A stretch of DNA of 64,000 nucleotides from the NCBI GenBank assembly GCA_030248135.1, contig JASANC010005309.1:62001-126000 (forward strand). Reading direction: 5' to 3'. Below, piece after piece: positions 11,607-23,300 of this stretch. A model generated the notes under the pieces. The model saw only the letters and a program-made list of their open reading frames with translations. It was not told where the DNA came from and did no database searches. Every line of letters starts with the position of its first letter. Position 1 is the first letter of the stretch. This DNA comes from Theristus sp. LFF4_11 (Eukaryota; Nematoda; Chromadorea; Monhysterida; Xyalidae). A program made the translations under genes and the position numbers.

Positions 11607-14600
11607 CTGAATGAAAAAAATGAATTCTTTCAACAAAAAACTGAGATTAAAACAAAACTATTATCTTTTCCTGTGAAGGAGGCGCAGTAATGTTGAATGA
11701 TGTGTGGAAAAGCCGCACAGTTGAAAAATTGTTTCGCGCCCGAACATAGTTCGAATACAAAAAAAAGATAAATTTATTCCGTGAGAAAAAATTCTGATTA
11801 GGTTTTCTCAATTTCTTGCATAAATCTGCCGTCAAAATACGTTAAGTTTTGCTGATTTCAAATTGCCGCGCAGCCATGAAACATTTTCCCTATCTGCGCG
11901 TGCAAACGCATCTTGGGTCACGTTTAATAAGAAAGATAATACTAAACCAGAGGAAATAACCAATGGCATTTTGAGCAAAACACAAGTCGGCAGGCCCAAC
12001 GTGTACGGCATGAACCGTAATCGGTCTCTTGACACGATCTTACTGCAGGCTGTCGCTGATCGACGCGAAAGCACATAAAAACAACAAATTCGTTTCTCTT
12101 CACATTCCAATCATTCTCCTTTCATCATCAATCATTCCAATCACTCTCGTTCACAAAGCGTTAGGTTCAGTTCGTGTCGAGACTCGACTACCAAGCTACC
12201 GTATGCGAGATACCGGTTGCCTACCCGAATCGGCAGGTATCGCTCGAGTGGCTGATCGAGTTTCAGTCGGTTCATGCTGTGCTGATGGACGTAGGTGGTG
12301 CAGAGGGCGTTCAGGAGGTACTCGACCGTCTGCACCGTCAGCTCGTACGCCTGTCGCGATTGGAACGGCCGAATCAGACGCATATAGTCGAGGATGGCAT
12401 CCTTGTTCTCGAGCAACACGTCGCCGGGCATTCGAAACAGCTGCGTCGAGAGCGTCAGCAGCCACTTGATGTGCTCGTCCGCTTCGTCGTCCTTGTATTG
12501 TTCTTCTGCAAGAACATTGTTTTCTTTTTTATTTTCCAAGTTTTTCGCTCCCCAGCGCTGTGTCCTGACCGTGAGGCACCAAATTTAGTTGCAAGATTAT
12601 TTTCAACGGACAGTTTGTCATCACAACGTCTAAATCTGCTAATACGCTTCCAAATGAAGTTGTGCATTCGGTTCAGGCTACAAAAAAAGATTTCGAGTTT
12701 CGAAAAACCAAAAAAAAACTACAACAACCAACCGGTCACGTGACGTTTCATTTCCGTTGAAATGTAATGCAGAAATTTTGGCAGATTTGTGCTCGCATTG
12801 GTCTGGAAAATTAATAGCAACAGGATTTATGAAAATAAAGTAAAGTAAGTTAGTAAAGTTTCAAGCAAAAAACGAAAGCGCAATAAAAGAACGTTTATAA
12901 CAACAATACTCACTCGAACGGCCGAGTAAACGATGTCGGCCACGCAGCCGGCTGCAATTGCGTTCGTGAACGTGTTTTGTGTGACAAACCGCAGGATGCG
13001 TTGGGTGAGCACCTGCATTCAGCATGTTGCTTTCGTTTCCATCATAAAATCGGAGGAAAAGCTTTCTGTGTGAAGTTCTGAACTTGTAAACCCCGCGCAA
13101 CAGACGTTTTCAGCAACTGATAACATATCAAGATCAGCCCACAAGCATACGATGCGCTATATATCTAAAAAACGCTCAAAATGAGTGAAACTGTAAAACA
13201 CGCAATCTGTGCAATGAACCTGTCATCTTAGTCAACTGCACTGAGCTGGTTGGACCGATCAGTGGACCCAATTCCAAAGCAGCCAATCAGCGATTGTGAA
13301 CATCAACCACCGCAACCGATTCCCACCAACGTCATGAATGGCCGTCGAGCAGTTGCCCAACAGCGACCGACAGACGCTGAAGATGCCGCTTTTGATCAGC
13401 ATTTCTTCGGCGCTGCCGCGGATCAAGCCCGGCTGCTTCGGTAGACCGGACGTTGTGTTCGACGCGACATGCTCGACCAGTGTGAACATTCTGTAAAAAA
13501 CAAAAAACGTAAAATCACTTTGTAACGGAGTTCAACTGCATTTCGGCTTGTCTTCTTTTTTACGTATTTCTGCTAACGGTATTTTTTAGTATCATTAGAC
13601 GCGAGCGACGAGATGTGCGCCTACCTTCAATTGGTCAACACCCAATGCAAGTTTTTATGCAACGTTTATGCGTCACCTGACGCATAATAACATAAAATAA
13701 GCGACGGAGAACAATACGCTGCTGCAAATCAGTGCATACTGCATGAAAGGTGTCTGCGCTTCGGCCTGCTCGGCACAAAATCAAGAGCATGAGGCAGAGG
13801 CACACAAAAAACTGCCCACCGATTCACTGCGCACCACCAGCCTTCACGGATACACACAACGAAACAAAAATCCGGCACTGTTTGATTCCAGCCCAGGTCA
13901 GAAATCATACATGTACTCAAAAACAAAAAAATTAAAAAGGAGACAGAAAAAGCGACTATTTTCATTCGATCAGTTCGCTGCCGACGCCCGACCTGTCGAC
14001 AATCTGGCAAGCGACCTCTTCGAGTTGCGCCGTCGCCGAGCACAATTCGCGCTCCTCCTCTGTCAAATCGCCGCGAACGCGCACCGCCTCCGAGCAGTCG
14101 ACGAACGGCACCAACGCTGCGAACAGACTGACCACCTGACGCGAGATGAACAGGGAACTTGACAAGTTTTTTGTGACATTCACAAAATTTATGTGATATA
14201 GTTTCATAAAATATCTATACATGTATAAATAAAGTCCTGAGTCGGAATCCCAGTCCGCCAGTCGCATAATTGTGGTTCACAAAAATTTTGCCAATTTGCC
14301 AAAAACAGTAAAACATTGATAATAACAGTCCGTTCAGTTGAAAACTGGAGACTGGGTTTAAAGGCCCGTTTATAGCTGACGTATGCGCATACTGCACGGC
14401 ACGTCAGGTCCAGTTTTTCGTTTGAGACTATCTTAAAAAATGATAGTCTTGTCAGAAATACGCGGAAAATTCACTTTTTGTGACTTGGTCAATATCCGCG
14501 CTCACATTAAGGACAATGCATGTTATGGCTTGGTGCCTTATGAAGGAATCGTGAAACATCAGCAACAAGGGGGTACAATGCAAAAAAGAGGAATAATAAT

Positions 14601-17600
14601 GGAATAAAAAAAAACATTTTCCACACACATACTTGTTTTTCACGAACAGAAAACAAGAAACATTTGTGCTGACATTTTCAAAAACGACCAGAGCCTTGAC
14701 ACCTTTTGACACATAACGCAACACTCGAAATTTCTCAATAACAATAACTCAAATATGGCAGCAAACCAGGCAAAAAATGGGACGTTGAAGAAAGCACGCG
14801 ACAAAATGGTATGAATAGTTATTTGTGTTTGATTACCTTGCAAAACTCTGACGTCAGATTACGGTTCTTTGCTTTTCTTGTCTTACAAAAGGCCCACGTT
14901 CGAAAAGAATGATATGCCTCGCCTCGTTAATGTAATTAACCTTGATTCAATATACCAATGTCTTGCTTGAGATGCTCCATCTTTCAAGCGCTTAACAGCG
15001 TTTCGAAGCTACACAAAAACGATAGCCTCGTCCAAAATGTCTAAATCCGTTCCTAATCTAATATTAAGACGTCCCGTGGACGGGAATGCCCATGGGCGGG
15101 AAACCGATGAGCTTGCGGCGTTAAGCGCTAATGAGACAAACGTGAAACATCAGCAACAAAACGTGCAAAAAAAGAAAAACGATTGTACCACGTGGAAGGC
15201 CGCCTCGATAAAAGGCCCAGTTCGTTTTAAAATAAATCAGCGCCTTCCACCAAATTTGCAGCGACGTCAAGCAACTTTTGTGCGTCGCGATTATGAAGTG
15301 ATATAAAGGATATGCACGGAGAAAAAGTGGCTACTAACTGAGAAATTCACCACACGTATCATTAGATCCGTTTGGCTACTAAAGCAGCTTGATCGGTCAG
15401 TAAGCATGCTTCTAAAATCGTAATAATGGTTGATGTGCTATTCCGGTCCCAAACGTTGCGGGCCGAAGAGTTGCAGCCCGTTCGATTCCGGCCAGGCGAA
15501 TTTTCTCTAGCACGAACAAGCTTGCGTAACAAAACTGCTTAAAAAGGACGATTTTTTGCAAATTACGGGACGCAGCTCTTCCGGCCGCAATCGAACATAC
15601 GCCTTCGATAAGAAACCGACGACTGAAGACAACGAGGAAACGAGTCATAAAACCTGAAACGCGATCGAGGCTTTCGTGATGTCGTTCGGGTCCAACGCCG
15701 GCAACAGCGCGTTCAACAGTGGAATCACGTGCATTCGGGCGCCCGGCTGTTGCTCGACGACTGGACCAGCCTGCAATCGTATTATCTTTCTTATTAAACG
15801 TGTCCCAATATGCGTTTGCACGCACACATAGAGAAAATGTTCCATGGCTGTGCGGCAATTTGAAATCAGCAAAACTTCACGTATTCTGTCGGCGGATTAG
15901 TGCAAAAAATTGAGAAAATACTAATCAAAATTTTTTCTCACTAAATTGATTTATTTTCTTTCACATTCGAACTACGTTCGGGCGCGAAACAACTTTTCAG
16001 CAGCGCGGCTTTTCCACACATCATTCAACATTACTGCGCCTCCTTCGCACGAAAAGATGATAACAAAACGGTCGACAAAGCTGTTGTTCGAACAGTTACA
16101 ATTAGTATTATCTTTCATTCTGGTACCGAGACTCCATGCGCGCATAAATAGATGCATGACGCGGGAATTCAAAACTGGTGAAGTGATCCGAGCCCCCATA
16201 ATGTCCCACCCCCGCATAAACTTTACCGCAACGACCGCCGCCTCTCTCAGTCGAGCAGCGAATCAACCTAAAAAGCCAACCAACCAACCGAGTCCGACTT
16301 TCGGTGTCGATGTTTCGGCGTTTTCGGCGTCGCCGCCGATGTTTCACCGATCACATAAGTGCCGTCACCGCCCGCCGCTATCAGCCCGTTCGGCAGGTAC
16401 GACTGTTCCGAGTAACCGCGTTTCGCGTCGCCACCGACGGCCGCAAACGGCGTTGGAATGAGCGACTTTGGGGCGGATCGATCGCGAATCAGCGGCAGAC
16501 ACACGGCCATCAGACAGTTCAAGGAGGCGTACAGGCGATGCGGCTCTGTCACGGTCTCGAGCGATGGGTACAGTCTGAATGTGTCATTTGTTTTTTGAAA
16601 CTTTGAATATAACACCAACCTGTGGTCTGTTTGTTTAAACCTGTCCGTTTTTCCTCGCAGAATATAGTGCATGCGAAGTTTTGTTTGAATAACAGCAAGG
16701 AAAACGAATGTATGGAGTTTGGTTGAAATCAAACCTCACTTAGTGACTAAATATGGCTTACTGCAACGCAACGCTACGCATTCTCAGTGCAACATGCGGC
16801 AGAAAAATTGAAATTAAAACCGCGCACTTGTCCAAGACAGCGGGAATGACAATCTTCGGTGCCAGCTGACCGAGGTAGCGAATGACTCCGATGATGATGT
16901 CCTGTCTCGTTTTGGTGAACACCGCCTGCGCAAGAAACGCTTTCACTATTCATCCAAAATTCACATTCATCTGGCCCTTATCCGTCTGTTAAATTTTTGT
17001 CCACCAAACCAACGCCCACACAGATTTTGGATTTGCATTAAAAAACATGAGCCATCGTTTATTTAAAAATCACTCTTCAGTTAAGCCTCCACCAAGCATT
17101 CAATCCAACCGGTTGCTTTCGACCATTACAACCGGGACCAGCGAATCAGCGAGCAAAGCGAGATCACATCAAAAATATCCTCTCACAAGAACCGCCCATG
17201 AATCACGTTTCACTTACCTGAAGGCACGTCGGCAGCATGATATTGACGACGAAGAACACGCTTTCATCGGTTAGTCGTTTCTCAGCCGGAATCGTCGGCA
17301 GCCACGACGGTTTGCGATGGCGTTCACGGTTCAGCCGCTGGCACAAACTGTAGGCGAGCCGAAGTTGGAACGTCAGTAGTCGCTCGGCATAGGCGCCGAC
17401 CAGGTTGGATGGGTGGAAGTAGCTCTCCAATGCGGCGAACAGTCGTTGCAGGTACGGGAGAACACTGCAAGCACGAGAAAGTTGGTGTGGAGAGCGAGCA
17501 CATACGGCGGCGGACGGGAACCATACGAGCACAGAGCACTCGCATTATGAAGGCTTTACAGTCCAGTTAGCGCTACGACGTGTTGTTGTTTTGGCAGAAT

Positions 17601-20600
17601 ACAGAACCGCAACCGGCATGCAGACGTTGAATTTTAAACGAGCAAGTGAATTGAAATCGATATCAAAAACCCAATGTTCAGCGAAATATGTTTTGTTCCA
17701 ACAGCAATTCCCCATTCTTTCCTTTTCACGAGCGCTGTATTTTAATAAAAAGGTGACATGTTCAATGGAACATACAATCATTCTTCAAATTCGACTCATT
17801 AGAGACCGGCCTAATGAAACGGTCGCAGGCTCCATCAGAGGGAAGCCGCATTTCGAAGCGCAATTTTTTTCAGCCAACAAAAAAAACAATTAAAAAACCG
17901 CTGTGACATGGCGAAACAAATCGGAAAACACGCCTCACCGATCGCTTCTGTCATTCGTAATCGAGTACACGATGATATTCGCTGCAGCATCCAACGGCAT
18001 TTTGCCGGCGTTTCCAACGACGGTGCGTTCGCCGCCGGTTCCGACGAGCAACTCGAAGCTGCGCAGCACGAACGTGAACAACGTGTCCCAGTAAGGCGAC
18101 CAGTCCTTGTAGAACGGACACTCCAGCGATAGACTGCAATCAAAGACGCAATTGTGCATTGTGAGAACGTACTCAACTGACTGTCATTGTGCAATGGTCT
18201 TTTATGTTGTATGTATGGATTGCCGCGAAACAAATTATCAGAGCTGTCTGTGGGTCGGGGGTGTATAGGCAGTTAATGACAGAGAAACACTCGATGGGCG
18301 CCCTACTCGACGGCGTTCTGTGCGCTTATCTGGCTAGAACGAAACGTAAAATACTGTTCCGTTCGTTATATTCCCTGAAAAAATGACAAAAAAAGCCGAC
18401 CGCGAAAACAGATGCGCCAACAGCGCTGAGCCGGGCGGTGAGTTCGGATATTTCGCGAACCAATGCCACAATTCGTCGAACCAGAGCACGGCGCCAAACT
18501 GCGAGTGCTGGTCGGCTGTCAGCGTGGTCGGCAGGAACAGCTGCAGGACGGTCATCGCACGCTGGAACATCGTGTCCCACGGGCACATCATCGGGCGAAC
18601 CTGCAGTCACTCCGTATCTGTGTCACATGCAACCGGCTGATTGGTTGGTGATCAAGATCACGTGACGCACGCGTTCTATTGAAGGCATTCGCTCGCATTG
18701 CTGTGGAGACGCACTGTGCTGTTGTTTGTTTATTTTTTATGAATTTTAGAAAGGAAAGGTTTGATTACAGTGTGTTTGTCTAAACCTGTCACTTTGTGCC
18801 GGCCGCTACATACCGATATTGGAATTCAACGTTTTGCATGTGACAGATGCTTTGTTTGCACAAACATAATTGCCCAAAAAATGCTTGCAGCTGTTTTAAC
18901 ACTGAGTGGCTCACAAAAAAATTTCACAACTCTACTCACAAGTCAAAAAAATATCTAATCCAAACCTCCGCCAGTATCTCAGCAGTCGCTTCGTTCGGAA
19001 AAAACCGCCGACATTGGACGATCAGGTGTTCCAGAGAAGTTTTCAGGTTTTCCGGCAACAACAACAAGCCATCTTCCTCCAGACTCTTGTAGACGACCTT
19101 ACTGTACAGGTCGTAGAATGGACGCCATGGTAGAGCGAGGTCTGCTCTCGAAAGCAGCTCACGTTTTCTGAAATGCACGATTGATATGCAAGAGATAAGC
19201 AACTAAGGGACATAATTTTGAGGTGTTTTTTGGACCAAAAATGGACAAAGAGCCTGCAGTGAAATTGCAAACGAACGGTTGCAGTTTGAATTCTGGCATT
19301 TGAATTTGACACGCTCATTGGATAACTCGAGTCGGTTAGCTTTGCAAACCAATAAGTGAGCAAAGTTCAAAGGCATTCAATCAGCTGATTTGCCAATTAG
19401 TCTCTACAGTTCAACTATAATTATCACGAAGCAGATAAAGCACAAGTGTAAGTGCATGAAATTCGTCGAAACTTGCGACGGCGGAGAATTCCGTGATGTA
19501 CAAATAACGGTGTGATGGGGGACATTCAATGTCATTGACAAAAAAACACTAGTGAAGAGAAAGACAAAGAAACAAAGACCACTGACAAAGAAACCAAAAA
19601 AACTCACTGCAACAACACAACGACACAATGTGCCAACGTTTTCACCATTCTGTATTCGAGACCCTCCAGAAACATCACATCCACCAGTAAATTCACGAAA
19701 TTAATATGGTCAACTTTGGTGAATCGTCTCGAATTCAAATAGATGTATCTGAAAAAACGTGTCCACAGAAGACATGAGACAATAGAAAAGAATTATAGCT
19801 GATAGAGTAACGGACCGCAAACTCACTTATCGAGTTCGCATATCCAGTGCAACAGGCCAGGTCGAATGTCTCGCAGCATCACCGCCCTGCCGATGCCGCC
19901 CTTGATGGCGGCCAATTGCATGTCAGCCTCCGCCTCGAGTGTCTCAAAATACGGCAGGTGGCGCAGCTGCCAGATTGTCTTCTGCCACGGTCCGTGATCG
20001 GTGGCATCTGAGCATTTTTTCGCAAAAATAAAAGTTTTTTTCTTTGGAATTCATGATGAATAGCGGGTTTGAAGCCTTAGGTGACCCACAGAACACTTTG
20101 TTGCATAAAGTTTTGTGAGTGCAAGCACAGCACACAAGCAACGGGCGGGAACTGTTGCAAATATACACGCACGTACGTGGGAAAAACGGACTTGCAAAGA
20201 CCCGCTCGTTTGCATACTGTTGGTTTTTTGGTCCGCTCGTTTGCGATTGCGAACGAACGCTTTTCGAAAACCCGTTGGTCTTCAAGAATGCCCTTTTTTG
20301 ATCCATGGAAGACTGATTGCAGAAAACTGGACCGTTGCGGCACCAGTAGCAAACCAACAAACAACAAGAAACAAAAAATCGACAAGAAGTTGTTAAGAAA
20401 AAACATTTTTTAAAACTCAATCCCAACCGTGATGCAACGTTTGTTCGTGCTCGCTAAGCACCAACGTTGATGGATCGTAGTCCATTTCGTCGGCTGGTGG
20501 TTCCTCATATTCAACAACCTTTAAAAAAGAACTTCCGTTCCAGTCACCAAGTGACAAACTGACTGACGACCAAGGCCAAGCAAAGCAAGAGGACATTAAA

Positions 20601-20749
20601 ACTGTTTCAGTAAACAAGAAAACCACCTCACCTCTTCGACGTCGCTCATCAACTCCAGCTCGCTGTCGTCTGTGTCGGAATCCTGAAAACTGCCCTGTTT
20701 TCAGAAACGTTTCAGTTTGCTATGAAAAAAAAGCAAAAAAACTCACCAT
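1544..20749 (-). CDS. PSME4: PSME4 / PA200 (Blm10), proteasome activator subunit 4, 3'-partial
   Basis: PA200 is a giant HEAT-repeat protein that caps the 20S core in the nucleus and promotes ubiquitin-independent degradation, notably of acetylated histones. Thirty-four exons join without a frame break into about 1,876 codons; human PA200 has 1,843 residues. Conserved blocks in order include [17 protein letters not shown] (exon ending at 18966), HRKPSWLP (17218-17464), [14 protein letters not shown] (13993-14135), [12 protein letters not shown] (8867-8995), [10 protein letters not shown] (5403-5598), [17 protein letters not shown] (3083-3308) and [15 protein letters not shown] (2621-2752). 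The start is a lone ATG exon at 20747-20749 spliced in phase to an acidic N-terminus. The last exon seen ends in a GTGAGC donor, and the C-terminal ~180 residues, including the pore-opening Tyr-Tyr-Ala tail, are outside the window. The gene lies tandem with CEP290. The long N-terminal acidic leader and an extra Ser/Ala-rich insert near 2050-2350 make it longer than usual. Confidence 0.94.
1868..2006. repeat. Degenerate short direct repeats in a PSME4 intron
   Basis: About five imperfect copies of a CCGCACCT(G/A)T-type core spaced 20-30 bases apart fill most of the short intron between exons 1544-1774 and 2007-2520. On the coding strand they read AGGTGCGG, the same sequence as the real donor at 2007, so the intron consists largely of decoy-like donor copies. 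No function is assigned. Confidence 0.6.
3847..4855. mobile_element. ~1-kb DNA element with ~100-bp terminal inverted repeats
   Basis: The ends are long inverted repeats. The left end begins CCTCTAGGCACTAGAATGC and the right end is its reverse complement, with similarity continuing about 100 bases inward (through a TGACGCGCTGATTCCGAAAATC block on each side). Inside, a segment at 3991-4141 is repeated directly at 4370-4519. There is no transposase-like open frame, so the element is non-autonomous. I could not define a clear target-site duplication because the outer bases also pair. It occupies the PSME4 intron between exons 3083-3308 and 4928-5054. Confidence 0.85.
5926..5982 (-). pseudogene. 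Diverged duplicate of the end of a PSME4 exon
   Basis: The sequence translates to [12 protein letters not shown] followed by a GTGAGTG splice donor, matching the end of the true exon 6115-6269 ([12 protein letters not shown], same donor, same phase). Similarity covers roughly the last 20 codons. No acceptor in the correct phase is visible upstream, and PA200 homology is complete without it, so it is read as a leftover of a local exon duplication. A mutually exclusive alternative exon is possible but less likely. Confidence 0.6.
6546..6634. mobile_element. Palindromic MITE with TAA target-site duplication, copy 1
   Basis: Two ~40-base arms form a near-perfect hairpin (arm core CATTCATGAAGCAGTATTT) with almost no loop. 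The element is flanked by TAA at 6543-6545 and 6635-6637. A 3-bp TAA duplication fits the PIF/Harbinger class. A second copy lies at 50104-50193 between other genes, which shows that this is a mobile family and not a local regulatory hairpin. It lies in a PSME4 intron. Confidence 0.85.
6811..6950. repeat. Inverted repeat with 14-base arms
   Basis: The sequence CTACACCACTGAGC near 6811-6824 is repeated as its exact reverse complement at 6937-6950, with about 110 bases between. The shape fits a small inverted-repeat transposon remnant in the PSME4 intron. No second copy was noticed, so a mobile origin is not proven. Confidence 0.55.
7228..7436. repeat. Degenerate ~24-bp tandem repeat
   Basis: Eight or so imperfect units of the type GGGGCTACTTTGGTTTTTTA run head to tail in the PSME4 intron upstream (in gene direction) of exon 6990-7212. 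Units vary in length by a few bases and in several positions. On the coding strand they supply an A/C-rich tract. Confidence 0.8.
10655..10738 (-). repeat. tRNA-like sequence (pseudogene or SINE head)
   Basis: On the minus str. there is a perfect B-box (GGGTTCGAATCCC) and an A-box-like TGGTAGTCAGGTGG about 45 bases upstream, with a partial acceptor stem (GGTCTC pairing with GAGATC). The D-loop resembles class II (Leu/Ser) tRNAs. The anticodon stem has mismatches and the variable arm does not fold cleanly, so a working tRNA gene is unlikely. A tRNA pseudogene or the head of a SINE is more likely. It lies in the PSME4 intron between exons 10360-10520 and 10898-11052. Confidence 0.6.
11660..11940. 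mobile_element. ~280-bp inverted-repeat MITE, copy A
   Basis: The element begins ATTATCTTTTC and ends GAAAGATAAT, giving ~10-base terminal inverted repeats. It is about 85-90% identical by eye, in inverted orientation, to 15781-16063, including a shared internal GTTCGGGCGCGAAACAA block. A third fragment (the TTTCCCTATCTGCGCGTGC end) occurs near 22660-22720. It lies in a PSME4 intron. Confidence 0.85.
12192..20749 (-). CDS. PSME4: PSME4 exon map, N-terminal half
   Basis: Exons in gene order, read from AG/GT edges and homology (±1-2 bases): 20747-20749 (ATG only), 20632-20682, 20428-20518, 19827-20007, 19608-19748, 18966-19167, 18401-18600, 17939-18133, 17218-17464, 16828-16925, 16289-16574, 15654-15770, 13993-14135, 13331-13490, 12914-13012, 12733-12802 and 12192-12505. 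Phases are consistent across every junction. The exon at 16289-16574 carries a low-complexity Gly/Ala/Lys region not matched in human PA200. The 1.5-kb intron 14136-15653 has no recognisable coding sequence; the intron 15771-16288 carries dispersed repeats. The ATG-only first exon is inferred from a strong GTGAGT donor immediately after an ATG and is the least certain piece; an internal ATG within 20632-20682 is the alternative start. Confidence 0.85.
15781..16063. mobile_element. ~280-bp inverted-repeat MITE, copy B
   Basis: Opposite-orientation copy of 11660-11940 with the same ATTATCTTTC end and internal GTTCGGGCGCGAAAC block. The right end is slightly degraded (GATGATAAC instead of GATAAT). 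It lies in the PSME4 intron upstream of exon 15654-15770, followed by a second related repeat at 16104-16205. Confidence 0.8.
16104..16205. repeat. Dispersed repeat, three loci in the window (locus 1)
   Basis: Starts TATTATCTTTC and contains a conserved ATGCATGACGCGG(G/C)AATTCAAAA stretch. Related copies lie at about 36085-36190 (same strand) and 60545-60655 (opposite strand). Its end resembles that of the 280-bp MITEs at 11660 and 15781, so all may be parts of one larger family. Confidence 0.65.
18250..18345 (+). repeat. SINE copy lacking most of its tRNA head
   Basis: The body (GGTGTATAGGCAGTTAATGACAG through CCCTACTCGACG) matches, on the opposite strand, the sequence that follows the tRNA-like head at 62395-62565. 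The tRNA-like A and B boxes are missing or deleted here. Two copies with the same body, only one of them with a recognisable head, support a tRNA-derived SINE family. It lies in the PSME4 intron between exons 17939-18133 and 18401-18600. Confidence 0.7.
18625..18725. mobile_element. CACGTG/CCAAT MITE family, locus 1
   Basis: Contains the family signature GCTGATTGGTTGGTGATC followed by a CACGTGA core. The right half is degraded. See the intact member at 53378-53512. Confidence 0.6.
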
Positions 20750-20979
20750 ATTTTTCGCTTCAAAGTTCAATCAAACGCTCTGAGAGGCTGAGAGGGGAAA
20801 CGAAACGAAAACGAAAATATCGAACCAGCGGATACAAAAAGAAGTGCTTGTTGTTATTGGTGCCAGAGCGAGGCTGCAAAAAAGCGCGGCAGCAGAAGCC
20901 ATAGTTGTTCCAGAGCCGAGGGGTTGGGGGGCCGATATAGATAGCTGGAGCAAATTTTCCAGATAGATAGATAGCTGGT

Positions 20980-21350
20980 AAATTTTGGGGGGGGGGCCGC
21001 GGGGGGGCCATGTGACTTTGGGGGGGGCGGTCAAAATTTTGAAATTTGATAGATAGATAGCTAAAACGCTAATAAGCTATAAAAACAGCAAAATAATGCT
21101 AAAAATACACTAAAAATCAAGTATAAACGCGTATTTTACTTAAAAAAAATTAGCAAAATTTTTAAGAATTACGAGCAAAAATGGTCAATTTTGGTCAAAA
21201 ATTGACTCCTTCGAAGACAAAAATTTTCAGATGGATAGCTGGCTGAAAATTTTTTTTAGATAGATAATAGCTGATCCGAAAAAAACCTGTCTGATAGAGA
21301 TAGATTCGAAATTTTTTTTGGGGGGGGGGCGGCCCCCCCAGCCCCCCCCC
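20980..21350. repeat. Poly-G and poly-T low-complexity tract upstream of PSME4
   Basis: Runs of 8-10 G (near 20988, 21020 and 21321) and C (near 21345), interleaved with T-rich sequence and TAGATAGATAGC repeats, lie upstream of the PSME4 start. The GATAGATAG tetranucleotide repeat occurs four times and looks genuine. The long G/C runs may be partly sequencing error. Nothing else is recognised here. Confidence 0.6.
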
Positions 21351-21437
21351 CCTAGAACAACTATGGCAGAAGCAGTTCGTAATGTATCATTATTAAAACA
21401 GGTGCATGTGCAGTAGCGGTGGCCCCTGCCCTTTAAC

Positions 21438-22171
21438 TAGGGTTGTTAAAAAAAACAAAAATCGTCATTTTTGTTTTTTTTAAAAAAAATTTTTTTTTTT
21501 TTTTTAAAAAAATTTCAAAAATCAAAGTTGTGCTAAATCAATCAGGGAGTCCGAAGAACCACATATGATATGCAAGCGCCTCCCGAATGACACCCGTATG
21601 GCGGAACTTTGCAGATTTTGTTTTGGTGACCTCAATTACCCCTTTTCCAAACCGTCACCATGCCTCTTCTTGTGTTTTGACCTCCAAAACGTCACTAATT
21701 GTCCCCAGCTAAGCTAATGCTAAAGTGAAGACAAACATACCGCCTTGAAATTCGATCAATTCTTCTGATGGTGTCGCGACGACACGACACGAAGCAGCAA
21801 CCAGACAACGTAGCGCTTGCAAACGGTGCAGCGAGCACAATCGGACGCTCTGCGAGGCTAATCGTCACCTTATCTGCATCGGAAATGGTAGGCTAAGCTT
21901 TGGGACGCTCAAAAACTTCATCGCAGATGTTGTCGAAGCCTAAAATCAGTCGGTAAAACGGCCCAAAATCGACTGCTAAAGGTTTTACGAGGTATAATCA
22001 AAGAAAATTTTTGTTGAACTTTCGAAAAATTGTGCCAAAATTGAGGTTTTCAGAGCATATTAGAGAAAAAATTTTCGAATTTTTTTTTTTAAAAAAAAAA
22101 TCGGCATTTTTGTTTTTTTTAATCACTTTTTTTTTTTAAAAAAAAATTTTCATTTTTGTTTAACAACCCTA
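21438..22171. mobile_element. hAT-like non-autonomous transposon, 734 bp, copy 1
   Basis: Terminal inverted repeats TAGGGTTGTTAAA... / ...TTTAACAACCCTA are flanked by the exact 8-bp duplication CCTTTAAC (21430-21437 and 22172-22179). The 8-bp duplication and TAG-type ends fit the hAT superfamily. There is no transposase frame. Internal blocks (TCAGGGAGTCCGA and GAAAATTTTTGTTGAACTTTC) are shared, in inverted orientation, with the element at 23301-24035 of nearly equal length. It lies in the PSME4-CEP290 intergenic region. Confidence 0.93.
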
Positions 22172-22179
22172 CCTTTAAC

Positions 22180-23292
22180 ACAGGAAAGAAAAAAATGCAA
22201 AAACTAAATTGATCATTTTCACCTTATAAAAAAGGCTTGGCTTAGGATTAGGATTAGGATTAGGATTAGGAGGAACCTACAACGACTCATTGCAAGCAAC
22301 CATTTATCAGAAATCAAAAAAATCACTTTTAAGTATGTATACAAATCGAAGCAGTTTTTTTATCGTTTTTGTATTGTTTGCTAAAAATTTGAATTTCCCG
22401 TTTTATCTTTTTTATTTGTTCTACAAAACCAAAACGTTAGGGCGCGGACCAAAGAAACTGCGCTGAAGGAAGGTAGATGACAAATCAAAATTTTTAGGGA
22501 CAAACAATTGTCTATTTTTCATTGCCTGTTATATTTTCTACAATTTGCTTCTCCACGCGAGCCATTACCTGGTTCAATTTGTGAAACTTTGAAAGTTTGA
22601 GAGCAACTCTTCCTTATTAAGTTGATTTTTGATTCTTTGACAATGAAATGAAGACATATTTTCCCTATCTGCGCGTGCAAAGGCATATTAGGAAACATTT
22701 AGTAAAAAAGATAATACCTATTTCACCATCTAAAGGTAGCAATTTGGAGCTACCTACCGGTGCAGGTTACGATTTTTAGCATAAAAACCCTGTTCTCACT
22801 CAATCTCATTCTTGGTTAATCAATTAGACATTTCAGTTACAGAATTAAAATTTGGTTTCATGCAATCCGAATTCAAATTTGCCAAAGTCAAGCTAGTCGT
22901 ATCTCGGGGATTCGGGTGTCGGATCCCTTCAACAAGTTATTTTTAAAACGCCGCGTCCACTGATTTCATATTCATGTGCGCGGGGGTGATTCACAGAACA
23001 ACAAAAGGGACAACTTTCAACGATCAATTTGTTGATCAGTCTTTTCTTTACTTCCAAAAGTATCGGATCATCTGAAGGAATCCCAAAGTTTTTTTTTCAC
23101 TGAAGTCGTTGCTGAAACCTGGTCCTAAACCTGATCATCCTGATCCTAAGCAAAGCTTTTCACTTTCAGATAACTGAAGAAAAACTCATTGAATTTTGAA
23201 AGCATAAAAAACAACTCCGCCAAAAAGTCAAATTAGCCAAAGGAACCGGGCAAATTCCGTTGTACAAGTTGTTGGTTTCCTTTCCTAAGTAT
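22180..23292. other. Intergenic sequence with repeat fragments
   Basis: No gene is seen. There is a short (TTAGGA)n run of four to five units near 22240-22270. A fragment of the 280-bp MITE family lies near 22660-22720. A GGCTTGGCTTAGG block near 22230 is also found in the Helitron candidate at 41050-43374. Confidence 0.6.
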
Positions 23293-23300
23293 GGCCTGCT

